Positions 28,648-38,161 of a DNA stretch of 64,000 nucleotides are shown here, piece after piece. This DNA comes from an uncultured Schlesneria sp. Its GTDB lineage: Bacteria > Planctomycetota > Planctomycetia > Planctomycetales > Planctomycetaceae. The stretch spans positions 33,976 through 97,975 of the forward strand of contig CAILLA010000125.1 in assembly GCA_903834925.1 (NCBI GenBank), given 5' to 3'. The notes beneath the pieces were generated by a model. The model made no database searches. It saw nothing but the letters and a program-made list of their open reading frames with translations, and had not been told where the DNA came from. How positions within the stretch are numbered: position 1 is the first letter of the stretch; each line of letters opens with the position of its first letter. A program made the position numbers and the translations under genes.

Positions 28648-30153
28648 CTACCTCCTTGGAATCTCATTTACGGTGTAATACGCATTTCGATGAAGGAGTT
28701 CATCCCCGTCGCAAGAACGCAGAATTCCTAAATCGAATTCATAGACAAATCCCTGTTTGAGGTTTTCCAGAACAATGTTCGCCGAGAGTCCGTCGTCCGC
28801 CAGTGAGACACTTTTCACGGCAGACTTGAACCGATCGACTTCCGGACCACCGTATCCACCGTGGTAAGGATGCGTAAACGCCGATATCGCATACGAGTCT
28901 GACAAACTCCCCGTTGCGCGATCGACAGGCTTGGTAAACGTAACCTTGAATCCGTCTGGTTCGATCGTGATCCGGTTGATCTCGAATGGCAACTTGCCAC
29001 TCCAATCGACGCGTTCAAGGGCGAACGGTTTGATCCCTCGAACTGGCCATCCGCGATTTGTCCCTCCGCAAAGTAATTTTCCTTCTGGTGAAAATTCGAC
29101 GTTCAGAATGCCCGTCGAAAGTCCTTCGCGAAATGGATAACAGGCCCCCTGCCAGACTCCGTTGATTTGCTCTGTCGTCGCACGCATCAGGATTGAAAGC
29201 GTGTAATCTCCGAGAAACATCTGGTTTTCAAATGGACCAAATTTGCCCTGAGTTTTGTTGACCGTGAACGCCGTAATTGACCTTCCCATTCGTATGTAAG
29301 GAAAGATCACTGCGTAGGGGACAAGTTGTTTCACGTGCTTACGCTCGGTGGCAATTCGAGTCCCTGATTTCGGAGATTCTGGAACCGGCCCGAGTTCCGG
29401 TGCGAACTTGTACCATTCAAAACTGGCGGGGTGACCGTGAAAACTGTTTGGCGACACCGCTTTCAAACTGCATGAACAATTCCAAGGTCCCTGGCTTTCG
29501 ACATAAAACAGCGACCCGTGTTCATCGAAGCCGATCCCACCCGGACTACGCAGGCCGCTCGCAAACGCGGTCGTTTTTCCGTCTCGCGCAATCTTCATGA
29601 TGAAGCCTCGGTTCAAGGCATGCGAATAGTAAGATTCTGACAGCCCGAGCGCCACGAACTGGTTTCCATCGGCGTCAAGTTTCGAGCCAAACGCGTACTC
29701 GTGGTAATTGGCATAACCCCAGCCATCCGAGATCGTCTCAAACCGATCGGCGACCCCGTCATTGTCAGTATCAACGACGCGAGTCAACTCGCAGCTTTGA
29801 GTCACGCGGAACGCGTTCTCTTTCCAGGTGAGACCAAAAATCTCATCCAGGCCCGACGCGAATAAATGAAAGGATGGAGTTGGTTTTGCTCCATCGATGC
29901 CGTCGATCAAAAAGATCTCTCCGTGTCGAGTTCCGACAGCGATGCGCCGATCCGGTAATACCGCAAAGGCACCAGCTTCAATGACCGTGTCGGGCGGAAG
30001 CGGAATGTTGACGATGGGATAAAATTCCCGTTCTCGTTCCTCTGTTCCCCAACGATCACCAACTTCCTCGGCGCGCGCGACACCAAACACCGAAATGGCA
30101 AACAGAATGAAAATCAAAGGTCGTCGAATATGGCTACTTCTCGAGCGGCTCAT
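28648..30153 (-). CDS. Sugar dehydrogenase-like beta-propeller protein
   Basis: A 501-residue exported protein with signal peptide RRPLIFILFAISVFGVARA. The body is a propeller of the PQQ-dependent glucose/sorbosone dehydrogenase-like type (planctomycete membrane-bound dehydrogenase region): GAFAVLPDRRIAVGTRHGEI, VVDTDNDGVADRFETISDGW and AFASGLRSPGGIGFDEHGSL. The last 90 residues (KVTFTKPVDRATG, HPYHGGYGGPEVDRF) resemble the domain that usually accompanies multihaem partners. The start overlaps the 3' end of the upstream pentahaem gene by 20 bases, indicating coupled expression. Confidence 0.85.
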   Translation of the reverse strand: MSRSRSSHIRRPLIFILFAISVFGVARAEEVGDRWGTEEREREFYPIVNIPLPPDTVIEAGAFAVLPDRRIAVGTRHGEIFLIDGIDGAKPTPSFHLFASGLDEIFGLTWKENAFRVTQSCELTRVVDTDNDGVADRFETISDGWGYANYHEYAFGSKLDADGNQFVALGLSESYYSHALNRGFIMKIARDGKTTAFASGLRSPGGIGFDEHGSLFYVESQGPWNCSCSLKAVSPNSFHGHPASFEWYKFAPELGPVPESPKSGTRIATERKHVKQLVPYAVIFPYIRMGRSITAFTVNKTQGKFGPFENQMFLGDYTLSILMRATTEQINGVWQGACYPFREGLSTGILNVEFSPEGKLLCGGTNRGWPVRGIKPFALERVDWSGKLPFEINRITIEPDGFKVTFTKPVDRATGSLSDSYAISAFTHPYHGGYGGPEVDRFKSAVKSVSLADDGLSANIVLENLKQGFVYEFDLGILRSCDGDELLHRNAYYTVNEIPRR

Positions 30154-32560
30154 AAAGTAATTCCAGGTTTGATTTGCCTTGAGGAAGCTCCAACCGCAAT
30201 AACAATTCTGATCGATTCGGTTCTTTCGACAGCACCCTCAGCTTCGTTTTCACATCAGGAACCGTCAGCCGAAGTTTTCCGTTCTGAAAAACGTGCTCCG
30301 AATGCATTCGGATGTCGCCAACAAGTGCGCGAAACCAGAACGACTGCGGCGTCGGTGAACCAAATTGAAGCAGGCGTTTCAGTCCCTGTTGTTCGTTGAT
30401 TGCGGACGCCACCGAACGATCTTTAATCTCGATTTCCCCGAACTGGTACATGAACGTCGGAATTGAAGTTTCGCCAAGCGTGTAACCACGGAATTGATAA
30501 CCAAGATTTTTGGGATAGAGCGGATTCGGGTTGACCCTTGCGTCTTTGGTCATCACGGGCATCAGTGGCCACGGAGCATCGTCGTCCGCGAGTACGGTGA
30601 ACGAGACATCTTGAGCCAGCGTGATTGGCTCCCTTGCCGGGTTGAAATCCCCGGAGCCCTGGCCATTCCAGTTCACGGAAACAAAGTCACCTTGCCAGAT
30701 GGCGGTCAGAGTTCCCGTTTCGGCGTTGAAGGCGTAATTGATTTTCTCGGGCAGGCCGACGGCGATCCCTCGAAATCCCGCCACCCGGCTTCGACCACGA
30801 AAAGTCCGGGCTGTATTTCCCACCGACAGTCTTGTGGAGATGTCTCGGATGCCTGGCGGATCGGCGGCAGATGTCCCAAGCGATAAATAGTACCAGATCG
30901 CTTGAATCTGCAGATCTGTGTCCCCGTCCAGAATTGTCTTATGTGCCGCAATTCCATTGGGCCAGGCGGTTGGCATGACGATCCGTGGACGAAAGGAACC
31001 TGGATTTCGCACGAAACTGTTGAACCATCCCGGTTGCAGCCTCTGGAACGTCGTCATCAAGTCAATCCCTTTATTGACTGGTGCGGGTTTTCCATTGAAG
31101 TTGTGACACGCAATGCAGTTCAGGCCTTTGTCGCCCATTAACTCTCGCCCAGCAGGGCGAAGGCGTTTTTCTCGTGCTCGTTCACTTTCGGAATCGCTTT
31201 CAGGGCTTGGAATTTTCCAGTCGGGACTTTCAAGAATATCAAGTTTTGAGAACAAGCTTGGCAAATGCGATAGGTTCGCCGTTCCGAACTGTGGCATCCG
31301 TGTTGTCATGTAATGGCGAACAGTCTCGCCATCGAAAAGAACCTTCTTCATCCATGCAGATTGCAATTTCGCCCCGACCATCGTGAGTGGCGGAGGAATT
31401 CGACCATCGTCGCCAAGCTTTTGCTCAGTCGTCGCGAAGTATGGATTGTACTGCTCGGGAACGCCACCAAAATCATCTCGTATATGGCAGGCGATACAGT
31501 TGAACGCGGTCAATGTCTTCGCCAGCAGAACTTTTTCGGTCTCTTCCTCTGGTTCTGCTGTCAGCGATGCTTTGATTGCTTGAACCTGATCATGATGCAG
31601 CTGGAACCTCGGATTCTTACCTGACGTTTGTGACAGACATCCGCGAGAAATGTCTGCATTCTTTAACGAACCAAACAGTGGCGCTGCGGGGATGTTGTTG
31701 AGTGAATGACATGCGGCACAATTCAATTCCCGAAAATAAGTTTTGCCGAGTAACACCAATGGTTCTTGTGGTTGAAACGCCGCAGTCTGTTTCGGATGAT
31801 CACCGATCAGGTAACTGGCGACGGCCAGTGACTCAGACGGAGTCAGCTTCATGTCCGGCATTCGACCCGATGGCCTGACTCGTAATGGCTGAAACAGGAA
31901 TTCACTCAGTGATTTCAGGCTGTACTTCGCGGGAACATGTCCGAGGCTGATGGCAATCGGCTGAATTGTCACATTCTCATTTTGCTTTTTTTCTTCATCA
32001 TCTGCTTCAGAGTCCGAGCGATTCGCTAATGGTGTCTCGCCAGTCGTTTCCCGGGGACCATGGCACGCCACGCAGCCGACGGAGTGATAAAGAATCTGAC
32101 CTTGTTGAGCGTTCTCTTTGGACGGTGTTTCCTCCTGAAACTTCTGAGTCGGTTGAGCGACAAGAAAGTGAGTCAGTGCTTCCGCGATCTGTTGTCGCTC
32201 GTCCGCAGGTTTCGATGCCAGAACATCCGGCATTGTCGTCCTGGATTGGGCTGATGACGGAGCGGCAAGGAATTTTTTCAGGTATTCAGGTGAGACCCTT
32301 GCCCCTGCCTGAGCCAGATCCGGTGCCGACTTTTCCGACAAGACTCCTCGTTCGATTCCTTTGTGGCATGCGGCGCACCTGAGCTCGAGAATCAAAAGAT
32401 CCCCTGCCTGAGACAAAGTCAGCGGATGGTTACCCGGCCATGCGGGATTTCTATCTGCCGCGCGGGATGTACCGACGAGTAGAACGCAGGCCAATAAGCA
32501 ACAAACGATGTGGCCGGTTCTGCGGGGCGAGTAAAACGTCTTCTTCAGCGTTTGAGCCAC
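30134..32560 (-). CDS. Pentahaem c-type cytochrome protein
   Basis: An 808-residue exported protein with a GTG start at 32560 and GAGGAG about 10 bases upstream. The signal peptide contains VCCLLACVLLVGTSRAA. Five CxxCH motifs are visible: CAACHKG, CVACHGP, CAACHSL, CIACHIR and CIACHNF, spread over residues about 60-480. The C-terminal 280 residues are beta-rich and haem-free, with GYQFRGYTLGETSIPTFMYQ, as in planctomycete cytochrome proteins linked to sugar dehydrogenases. It probably takes electrons from the propeller protein encoded next to it. Both lie upstream of the ThuA-like gene on the same strand. Confidence 0.88.
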   Translation of the reverse strand: MAQTLKKTFYSPRRTGHIVCCLLACVLLVGTSRAADRNPAWPGNHPLTLSQAGDLLILELRCAACHKGIERGVLSEKSAPDLAQAGARVSPEYLKKFLAAPSSAQSRTTMPDVLASKPADERQQIAEALTHFLVAQPTQKFQEETPSKENAQQGQILYHSVGCVACHGPRETTGETPLANRSDSEADDEEKKQNENVTIQPIAISLGHVPAKYSLKSLSEFLFQPLRVRPSGRMPDMKLTPSESLAVASYLIGDHPKQTAAFQPQEPLVLLGKTYFRELNCAACHSLNNIPAAPLFGSLKNADISRGCLSQTSGKNPRFQLHHDQVQAIKASLTAEPEEETEKVLLAKTLTAFNCIACHIRDDFGGVPEQYNPYFATTEQKLGDDGRIPPPLTMVGAKLQSAWMKKVLFDGETVRHYMTTRMPQFGTANLSHLPSLFSKLDILESPDWKIPSPESDSESERAREKRLRPAGRELMGDKGLNCIACHNFNGKPAPVNKGIDLMTTFQRLQPGWFNSFVRNPGSFRPRIVMPTAWPNGIAAHKTILDGDTDLQIQAIWYYLSLGTSAADPPGIRDISTRLSVGNTARTFRGRSRVAGFRGIAVGLPEKINYAFNAETGTLTAIWQGDFVSVNWNGQGSGDFNPAREPITLAQDVSFTVLADDDAPWPLMPVMTKDARVNPNPLYPKNLGYQFRGYTLGETSIPTFMYQFGEIEIKDRSVASAINEQQGLKRLLQFGSPTPQSFWFRALVGDIRMHSEHVFQNGKLRLTVPDVKTKLRVLSKEPNRSELLLRLELPQGKSNLELLYEPLEK

Positions 32561-32620
32561 AGAAATAGTCTCCTCGTCCCATTGCGGTACATCACGTTTT
32601 CTTCATTAAGGATTGAGACG

Positions 32621-32646
32621 TCGCTGGCGTGCGCAGCCACCAGCGA
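32621..32646. terminator. Hairpin between aldolase and pentahaem genes
   Basis: TCGCTGG (32621-32627) and CCAGCGA (32640-32646) pair around a 12-base GC-rich loop. It lies 32 bases after the aldolase stop and 60 bases before the pentahaem start, so it may end or weaken transcription between them. It could also be another REP-like element. Confidence 0.4.
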
Positions 32647-32678
32647 GTTCTCTTTGAAACCAGATTGATTTCGATCAC

Positions 32679-33626
32679 TTACTTGCGATACGACTTTCCA
32701 GTCCAGTTGTTCCACCACTGTTGAAAGAGGCTCAATTGTGATTCGGCAAAGTGTTTTTGGCTCGATGAAAGCTGATCGGTTTCATTGAAGTTCAACTCAT
32801 AGTCTGCGTCGCCCAGCAGGACCAGCAGGTACTTGTAGTACAAGACCAGGTCTGGGCCTTCGTCGAAGCGAGACAATTCCGCCAGAGCGTCTTCCAGTTC
32901 CCGCGCCAGTCTCCGTGCATCGACGTCACCGGCTGCAGCCAGTTTGCAAAGATGAATCAGGTGCAGTACTTCACGGGGAAGACAGTTTCCGATTCCGGTG
33001 ATGGCACCGACCGCACCGCAGCGGATGAAGCCATGACAGACTTGCGTATCAACCCCGACCATCAGCAGAACATTCATGTCCGCATAAGTGATATGCTCAG
33101 CGGCATAGCTCAGCGAATCGGATCCGCCGAATTCTTTGAAACCGACAAGGTTTGGAAACTCGCGTCGCAGGTCGAAGAACAGGTCTGCTTTTGTCTCAAA
33201 GCCGTAGTAAGGGCTGTTATAGATCACGGCGGGGAGTTTGGGTGCCGCTGCAAGAACCCCGGCGAAGTGGGCACGCTGAGCCGCTGGAGACGTTCCGCGT
33301 GACATGAGCCGAGGAATGACCATCAACCCCTTCGCGCCGACGCTCTGGGCGTGAGCCGCATGGGCCGCCGCCCGAACGGGATTCTGTGCCCCCGTTCCGA
33401 CAATCACAGGAACGCCGGCTTCTGTCAGCCGACGAACCCCCTCTTGTCGTTGTCCATCTGTCAGCAAAGGCCAGTCACCCATTGAACCGCAGTAGACCAC
33501 ACCATTCATCCCGGCAGCCATCATTGCCTGCCCTTTTTTAACGAGGGCAGGATAATTCGGTGTCCGATCGGCCAGGCAAGGTGTCATCAGTGCGGGTACA
33601 CACCCCTGGAAAATGTCTGAGTTCAA
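32679..33626 (-). CDS. DapA-family aldolase/lyase
   Basis: About 315 residues of the dihydrodipicolinate synthase/N-acetylneuraminate lyase superfamily, a (beta/alpha)8-barrel using a Schiff-base lysine. Visible motifs: GCVPALMTPC at the start, YCGSMGDWPLLT, VIVGTGAQNP, the tyrosine in YNSPYYGFE and the lysine in LVGFKEFGGSDS. I chose the TTG at 33626, with AGAGG about 7 bases upstream and homology starting there; an ATG at 33716 adds 30 unconserved codons. Members use pyruvate or related keto acids in sugar-acid or amino-acid metabolism; the substrate cannot be read here. Confidence 0.85.
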   Translation of the reverse strand: MNSDIFQGCVPALMTPCLADRTPNYPALVKKGQAMMAAGMNGVVYCGSMGDWPLLTDGQRQEGVRRLTEAGVPVIVGTGAQNPVRAAAHAAHAQSVGAKGLMVIPRLMSRGTSPAAQRAHFAGVLAAAPKLPAVIYNSPYYGFETKADLFFDLRREFPNLVGFKEFGGSDSLSYAAEHITYADMNVLLMVGVDTQVCHGFIRCGAVGAITGIGNCLPREVLHLIHLCKLAAAGDVDARRLARELEDALAELSRFDEGPDLVLYYKYLLVLLGDADYELNFNETDQLSSSQKHFAESQLSLFQQWWNNWTGKSYRK

Positions 33627-33702
33627 TGGACTTCCTCTCTCAAGGTTGTTGGTTCTGCGAGATCTGAATTGCCTCAGAGATACTGTGTGACGGGATACTC
33701 CG

Positions 33703-34110
33703 TCAATGAATCGCACCCCAACCCAGGATCAGCGTAAAGCTGATGAACAATATCGAAAGGAGATGGTATCCGGCATTGAGCCACCACGTTGTGAGGAATT
33801 CTTTCGCCGACAGGATTGGTTGTAGCGAGAGACGAATCCCCCAGAAAACGGCTCCGTAACCACAGTAGGATCGGGCGAGCATACTGCCACTGGCAAGTTC
33901 ATTCGAATTGAGGACACAGATCGTCCCCAGGCTGATGATCGACAGGACGACGTATCCACCGTACACCCAGAACAATTGGCGAACCAATGTTGGCAATGGC
34001 GTCAATAACGTCTTCCATTGAAGCCGAATCGGAACCAACGCCGATGCAACAAGCACGCAGAACTGTCCGATCCCTGCAAGAAAGATGGCCGTAGCGAGTT
34101 CGATCTTCAT
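33703..34110 (-). CDS. Small four-helix membrane protein coupled to MBOAT
   Basis: A 135-residue membrane protein beginning MKIELATAIFLAGIGQF. About four hydrophobic segments follow, including LFWVYGGYVVLSIISLG and LLSILFISFTLILGWGAI. Its ATG (34110) overlaps the stop of the MBOAT gene by ATGA, so the two are probably translated together. A longer frame to 34338 overlaps MBOAT heavily and was rejected. The family is not known to me; it may be a partner subunit. Confidence 0.7.
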   Translation of the reverse strand: MKIELATAIFLAGIGQFCVLVASALVPIRLQWKTLLTPLPTLVRQLFWVYGGYVVLSIISLGTICVLNSNELASGSMLARSYCGYGAVFWGIRLSLQPILSAKEFLTTWWLNAGYHLLSILFISFTLILGWGAIH

Positions 34111-34928
34111 CTTAAACCTCCTCGGAAGTCCAGAAACGGGAGAATCACTCGGTTCACGAACGGTCCATGGAACAGCAAAGGGGATGGAATGACGAGCATC
34201 AGCACACAGAACAATCGGCCGGGAAGACCTCGTCCCAACCCGATGTACCGGCCCCAGCGACTTCGCTCGACCACAATCCCCGCACCTTGAAGCGAGAAAA
34301 ACAACGTCGGCATTCCCCAGCCCCCACCGGCGGGCCATGAGATGGCAAGTTCGTGCACAAGACCGCTAACCAGAAATCCCATTAGCAACGCAGACATCGC
34401 TCCGATGTGCCTTGAGAGAGGCTTGAAAATGAACCGGTGTGTCAGGTCCCGGAAAGCCATATTCCACCGACGACCCCAGAACTCAGTCAGACTCGACGAC
34501 GCGATGGGCCAATCCATAATCGGTTTTGCGTCAATCCCCTGTGAACGCCAGAAGCACGAGAGCAAGTGAAACAGCCCAAAGTGAAGCGTAAAGACGATGC
34601 CAATCATTCCGATCCAACTCGCGATCGCATCACCAAATCCGTTACGTACTGAGGACGTGATACTGACGAGGATGATTCCAAACGTCAGCTTGATACCGGC
34701 GAACAGCCACTCCCATTTTAACGGAACGTTGACGTATCGAACGGTGGAAAGAAAAACATCGACATCCATCCCCGGCCAGGCGACTAAATATGCAAGATGC
34801 TTCCAGGCCGGTGCGGAGCTGGTCCGGGCGGACCAGCTGAGCAATTTCAGCAGCCCGTAGATCCCGAATGAAATCATCCACATGTTTGCCCAGAGAGGAA
34901 CATTCGGCGGGAGAGTGAAAAGTTTCAC
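34107..34928 (-). CDS. Wax-synthase-like MBOAT acyltransferase
   Basis: A membrane-bound O-acyltransferase of the wax-synthase-like branch. The signature region reads FWGRRWNMAFRDLTHRF, then FLVSGLVHELAISWPAGGGW, with the conserved MBOAT histidine in VHE. About seven membrane helices are seen. The N-terminus is uncertain: conserved residues begin near LPPNVPLWANMWM, so I propose the GTG at 34928; an ATG at 34883 would cut into this region and an ATG at 35117 would add 63 poorly conserved codons. Such enzymes transfer acyl chains to alcohols, making wax esters or acylating sugars or lipids. Confidence 0.8.
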   Translation of the reverse strand: MKLFTLPPNVPLWANMWMISFGIYGLLKLLSWSARTSSAPAWKHLAYLVAWPGMDVDVFLSTVRYVNVPLKWEWLFAGIKLTFGIILVSITSSVRNGFGDAIASWIGMIGIVFTLHFGLFHLLSCFWRSQGIDAKPIMDWPIASSSLTEFWGRRWNMAFRDLTHRFIFKPLSRHIGAMSALLMGFLVSGLVHELAISWPAGGGWGMPTLFFSLQGAGIVVERSRWGRYIGLGRGLPGRLFCVLMLVIPSPLLFHGPFVNRVILPFLDFRGGLR

Positions 34929-35141
34929 GAAATTCGTTCTTTTCCGACAGATGCCTTTCTCGAAGATGATCGATTGCCACGACAATAACCGCAGGCGAAA
35001 GTTTTGCTTAACTTCGTCGCTCGTTGCAGTCGAAACGAAGAACAACAAGAGTTTCGATACATTTGGAATTGAACTTGTAAACCAAATCGTGACGGTGGTT
35101 TGAACAGCGTCCGACACGTACTGAACATGGTTGAGCAGAAT

Positions 35142-35693
35142 CTATTTTCCGAGTGATTTCTTTAACGCTGTTAAAATCTCTGGAGCAACCGTCTCATTTG
35201 CCGAGCGGTACCCGAATGCTGCCGTTACTTTTCCTTCGTTAACGATAATCGCAGTCAATTGAGCGTCCGTATTGACTGACCAACCTTCGGGACTCATCGT
35301 GACACTCGGAAAAATCACCAGCGGATTTGCGGAGAATTGAAGCGACATCTGAATCCGAGGCAGATGTTCTTTGGTTTTGGATTCATCTGCGGTCAAAAAA
35401 ACGGTCACGAGGCTAGAGTCATTCCCCACCTCGATTGCACCCTTTTCCAATACTTTAATCAGCCGAGCCAGCGGGCGATCGAAGCGTTCATGTGGAACGA
35501 AAATATAGATTGTCGGCTTCTTGGATCGATCAGCAGCAAAGTCCAGCTCCTTTCCGGCATGATCACCGGTTGCGGCAAAAACTTTGAGTGGCGATACCAC
35601 CGTTCCGACATTCGGCCCGGAACTAATGTCGGCATGCACTTCTGTCGTCACAAACACGATCAGCAAAAGCGAAAATATTGGATGGAATCGCAT
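35142..35693 (-). CDS. Exported redoxin/thioredoxin-fold protein without CxxC
   Basis: A 183-residue protein with a signal peptide (FSLLLIVFVTTEVHA) and a thioredoxin-like fold by pattern: SPLKVFAATGDHAGKELDFA, KPTIYIFVPHERFDRPLARL, ALVTVFLTADESKT-like strand and a C-terminal helix. No CxxC or peroxidatic cysteine is present where a redox pair would be expected, so it may be a structural or binding variant. AAAGG lies 7 bases before the ATG. It lies upstream of the MBOAT pair on the same strand but is separated by a longer gap. Confidence 0.6.
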   Translation of the reverse strand: MRFHPIFSLLLIVFVTTEVHADISSGPNVGTVVSPLKVFAATGDHAGKELDFAADRSKKPTIYIFVPHERFDRPLARLIKVLEKGAIEVGNDSSLVTVFLTADESKTKEHLPRIQMSLQFSANPLVIFPSVTMSPEGWSVNTDAQLTAIIVNEGKVTAAFGYRSANETVAPEILTALKKSLGK

Positions 35694-35944
35694 GGAACAC
35701 CTTTCGTTAAGTCAGTGTCAAACTAATCGACTCGGAAAAAGCAGGCCGCGAAAAGTCGCTTGAAGAATACACCTTTTGAAGGTTTGGCGTCTAATGATTG
35801 GAATGCTTTTTTCTCGTTTTCATGTACAACATTTATTTGGTTATCGACTTTCGTATCGACAATCAGTGGTGATCGAGTATGACGGTGAATAGAAACGAAT
35901 TCCGTGTTACCCAATGTCGCTCGTCAAACTTCGAGGTCTATCGC

Positions 35945-37003
35945 ATGTCCTACGTTCACTCGCCGATTCCTTATGAGGACAATGTCGAAACGATTCCTCA
36001 CGATGAGGCTGATGACATACAGACCGTAATCCGTTATTTGCAGGCGATTCTCAAGACCACGCAATTGAAGACACACGAGTTTCGTGCCGATGTGCATGTG
36101 AAAACACATGGCTATGCGCACGCGGAATTGAAGGTCTTGCCAAACCTGCCACAACAATTGGCTCAGGGTCTATTTGAAACTGAGGGGACATACCAGGCCG
36201 TCGTGCGGTTTTCGAATGCATCCAGCCAGATACAACCCGATGCCGTTCCCGACGGACGCGGAATTGCGATCAAAGTGTATGACGTGACAGGCGAGACGAT
36301 TCTCGTCGACGGGATACGGGGGCCAACTCAGGATTTGGTGATGATCAATCACCCGGTCTTTTTTGCCCGAAACGTGAAGGACTATCTTCGGTTAGAGAAG
36401 ATCATCGCGGAATCGGAAGAGAATGTGCTTGGTGCCGCACAGCAAACAATCACGGCGGGGAATTGGAACCCGCTCTATTGGCATTGGCATGAAATGCTGA
36501 CAGCTGCCGCAATCGTAGGGAAGCTACCCTCGCATCCCGCAAGTCAGACGTATTACACGATGTCCCCGATCCGATTCGGAAACTACATTGCCAAATGTCG
36601 GGTCAAACCGATCGAAGACTTGCAGACAACGTATCTCGATCTGATCACCAAACTCGCGACCGAATCGGATGCGATGCGACTGGTTCTCGAAGAAACTTTG
36701 CGGAATCAGGAACTCTTATTTGAATTTCAAGTGCAACTAAGAACGTCAGAGAACACGATGCCGATCGAAGATCCGACGATCGCATGGCCGGAAAGCGAAT
36801 CCCCCTATCGAACGGTCGGCCATTTGTTCCTGCCACGCCAGGACATCGGACCGTTGCGTCATCAGGACGCCTTCAAGAACCTTGCATTCAATGTCTGGCA
36901 TGCGCTGACCACTCATCGGCCTCTCGGAGGGATCAACCGTGTTCGCCGCTGGGCATACCAGGCGTCGGCGAACTGGCGGCGCCAGGAAACGACCGCGACG
37001 TGA
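35945..37003 (+). CDS. Catalase-like haem protein
   Basis: A 352-residue protein of the catalase-related (SrpA-like) family. Matching blocks: ELKVLPNLPQQLAQGLF, YQAVVRFSNASSQ, DGRGIAIKVYDV, TQDLVMINHPVFFARN and the C-terminal FNVWHALTTHRPLGGINRVR. Such proteins bind haem and may act on peroxides or lipid hydroperoxides; they have no signal peptide. The frame is open from 35879, but the start was set at the ATG at 35945, where homology begins. Divergent from the redoxin-like gene. A 33-base palindrome follows the stop by 20 bases. Confidence 0.85.
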   Translation: MSYVHSPIPYEDNVETIPHDEADDIQTVIRYLQAILKTTQLKTHEFRADVHVKTHGYAHAELKVLPNLPQQLAQGLFETEGTYQAVVRFSNASSQIQPDAVPDGRGIAIKVYDVTGETILVDGIRGPTQDLVMINHPVFFARNVKDYLRLEKIIAESEENVLGAAQQTITAGNWNPLYWHWHEMLTAAAIVGKLPSHPASQTYYTMSPIRFGNYIAKCRVKPIEDLQTTYLDLITKLATESDAMRLVLEETLRNQELLFEFQVQLRTSENTMPIEDPTIAWPESESPYRTVGHLFLPRQDIGPLRHQDAFKNLAFNVWHALTTHRPLGGINRVRRWAYQASANWRRQETTAT

Positions 37004-37023
37004 TAAATCCATTATCTAAGAGT

Positions 37024-37056
37024 ACTGCATGACCGAGTACGGTCATGCAGTGGCAC
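37024..37056. repeat. GCATGACCG/CGGTCATGC palindrome, copy 1
   Basis: ACTGCATGACCG (37024-37035) pairs perfectly with 37040-37051 around the loop AGTA, followed by GGCAC. A second copy is at 62858-62890 with 31 of 33 positions identical. It lies just past the catalase-like gene and could double as its terminator. Confidence 0.75.
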
Positions 37057-37110
37057 AAGTCATTGACGCTCGTATCGGTATCCCCGGAAAGAAATCCATC
37101 GGGGTGTTAA

Positions 37111-37872
37111 CTAACCCGCTTTGGATTGGATTGTCGGTATTGTTGCCTGTTCCGCCATCAAACTCATTCGCACCATCTCTGCTCGATCAAGAAGATCTTG
37201 AGAACGTTCTGATCCAAGATGTTCCGTCACCCAGGCGTATCCGGCGGAGAGCCCCGAACATCGTTTGGTGTTGTGGGCGTCGCTGGCCAGGATTGCGTCG
37301 CGGTGGGTTCTGAGAAACCGTTCCGCAAATACCTTGGCTTCAGGTCCGAAATTCCCCAGCAGCGAATCGACGGTAATTTGTATCCATGCCCCTGCATCGA
37401 CGAGTGGTTGTAAAAGCTCGGGCCGCTGCCGAAAATAGTGATGACGTTCCGGATGAGCCACAATTGGTCTCATGTTTCGCTCGCGAATCCATTTGATTAA
37501 CTCAACCGAGTCTGCCGGGAAAAGCTCTTCTGACCAACTGAATTCCAATAGCGTGAAGGTTCGGCTGTCTCCCAGGTGGCAGAAGACGTCGGCTTCAAAT
37601 TCACGGCGATAAGCTGCGGAATTGAAGGCTTGAATTTCCGATCCGGGCAAAACGATAAGCGGAATTCCGGCTGCCTTCAATTCACGATTAAAGGCCGAAA
37701 CATGTGGCAGAATGTCAGACCGCAGCAGATGGATCGAACTATGGCAATGCGGTGTCGCGGTGACGACGGTAATACCGTCGGCAACAAAAAATCGAGCCAG
37801 CTTCAGGCTTTCGTTCAGCGAAGTCGGGCCGTCATCAACACCCGGCAAAATATGACAGTGCAGATCAATCAT
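37111..37872 (-). CDS. PHP-family tyrosine phosphatase (CpsB/YwqE-like)
   Basis: About 253 residues of the PHP (polymerase and histidinol phosphatase) fold, CpsB-like branch. Metal-binding motifs: IDLHCHILPGVDDG at the start, ATPHCHSS, VAHPERHHYF and SDAHNTK. CpsB-type enzymes dephosphorylate tyrosine-kinase-controlled proteins in capsule and exopolysaccharide synthesis. The ATG at 37872 gives the standard N-terminus; in-frame ATGs at 37908 and 37923 are also possible. No polysaccharide genes are adjacent. The gap to the divergent ATPase gene holds the inverted repeat at 38162. Confidence 0.85.
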   Translation of the reverse strand: MIDLHCHILPGVDDGPTSLNESLKLARFFVADGITVVTATPHCHSSIHLLRSDILPHVSAFNRELKAAGIPLIVLPGSEIQAFNSAAYRREFEADVFCHLGDSRTFTLLEFSWSEELFPADSVELIKWIRERNMRPIVAHPERHHYFRQRPELLQPLVDAGAWIQITVDSLLGNFGPEAKVFAERFLRTHRDAILASDAHNTKRCSGLSAGYAWVTEHLGSERSQDLLDRAEMVRMSLMAEQATIPTIQSKAG

Positions 37873-38161
37873 TCTCGAGGTCTGTCCGGCTGCTAAAGGT
37901 GCGTTCATCAAACGAGCATCCAAATCAAACTCGATACTGGAGGTACTTACCAGATTTTAGGGGCACACACTGTCGCATGCGAGTCGAAGTTCGAATTCAA
38001 GTCCGGGGCTTTCGGAAAGTGCGTTTGCCCCGAGCAAATTCGCCCACCACAACGCCGAAAGCCACCGGCAAACTACGTAATGCGGCGTTCAGGTCTTGCA
38101 GTTCTTCATGCCTCGATTTGCCGAAATCGCACTGTTGATCTCAAAGAAACGCTTCCAAGGT

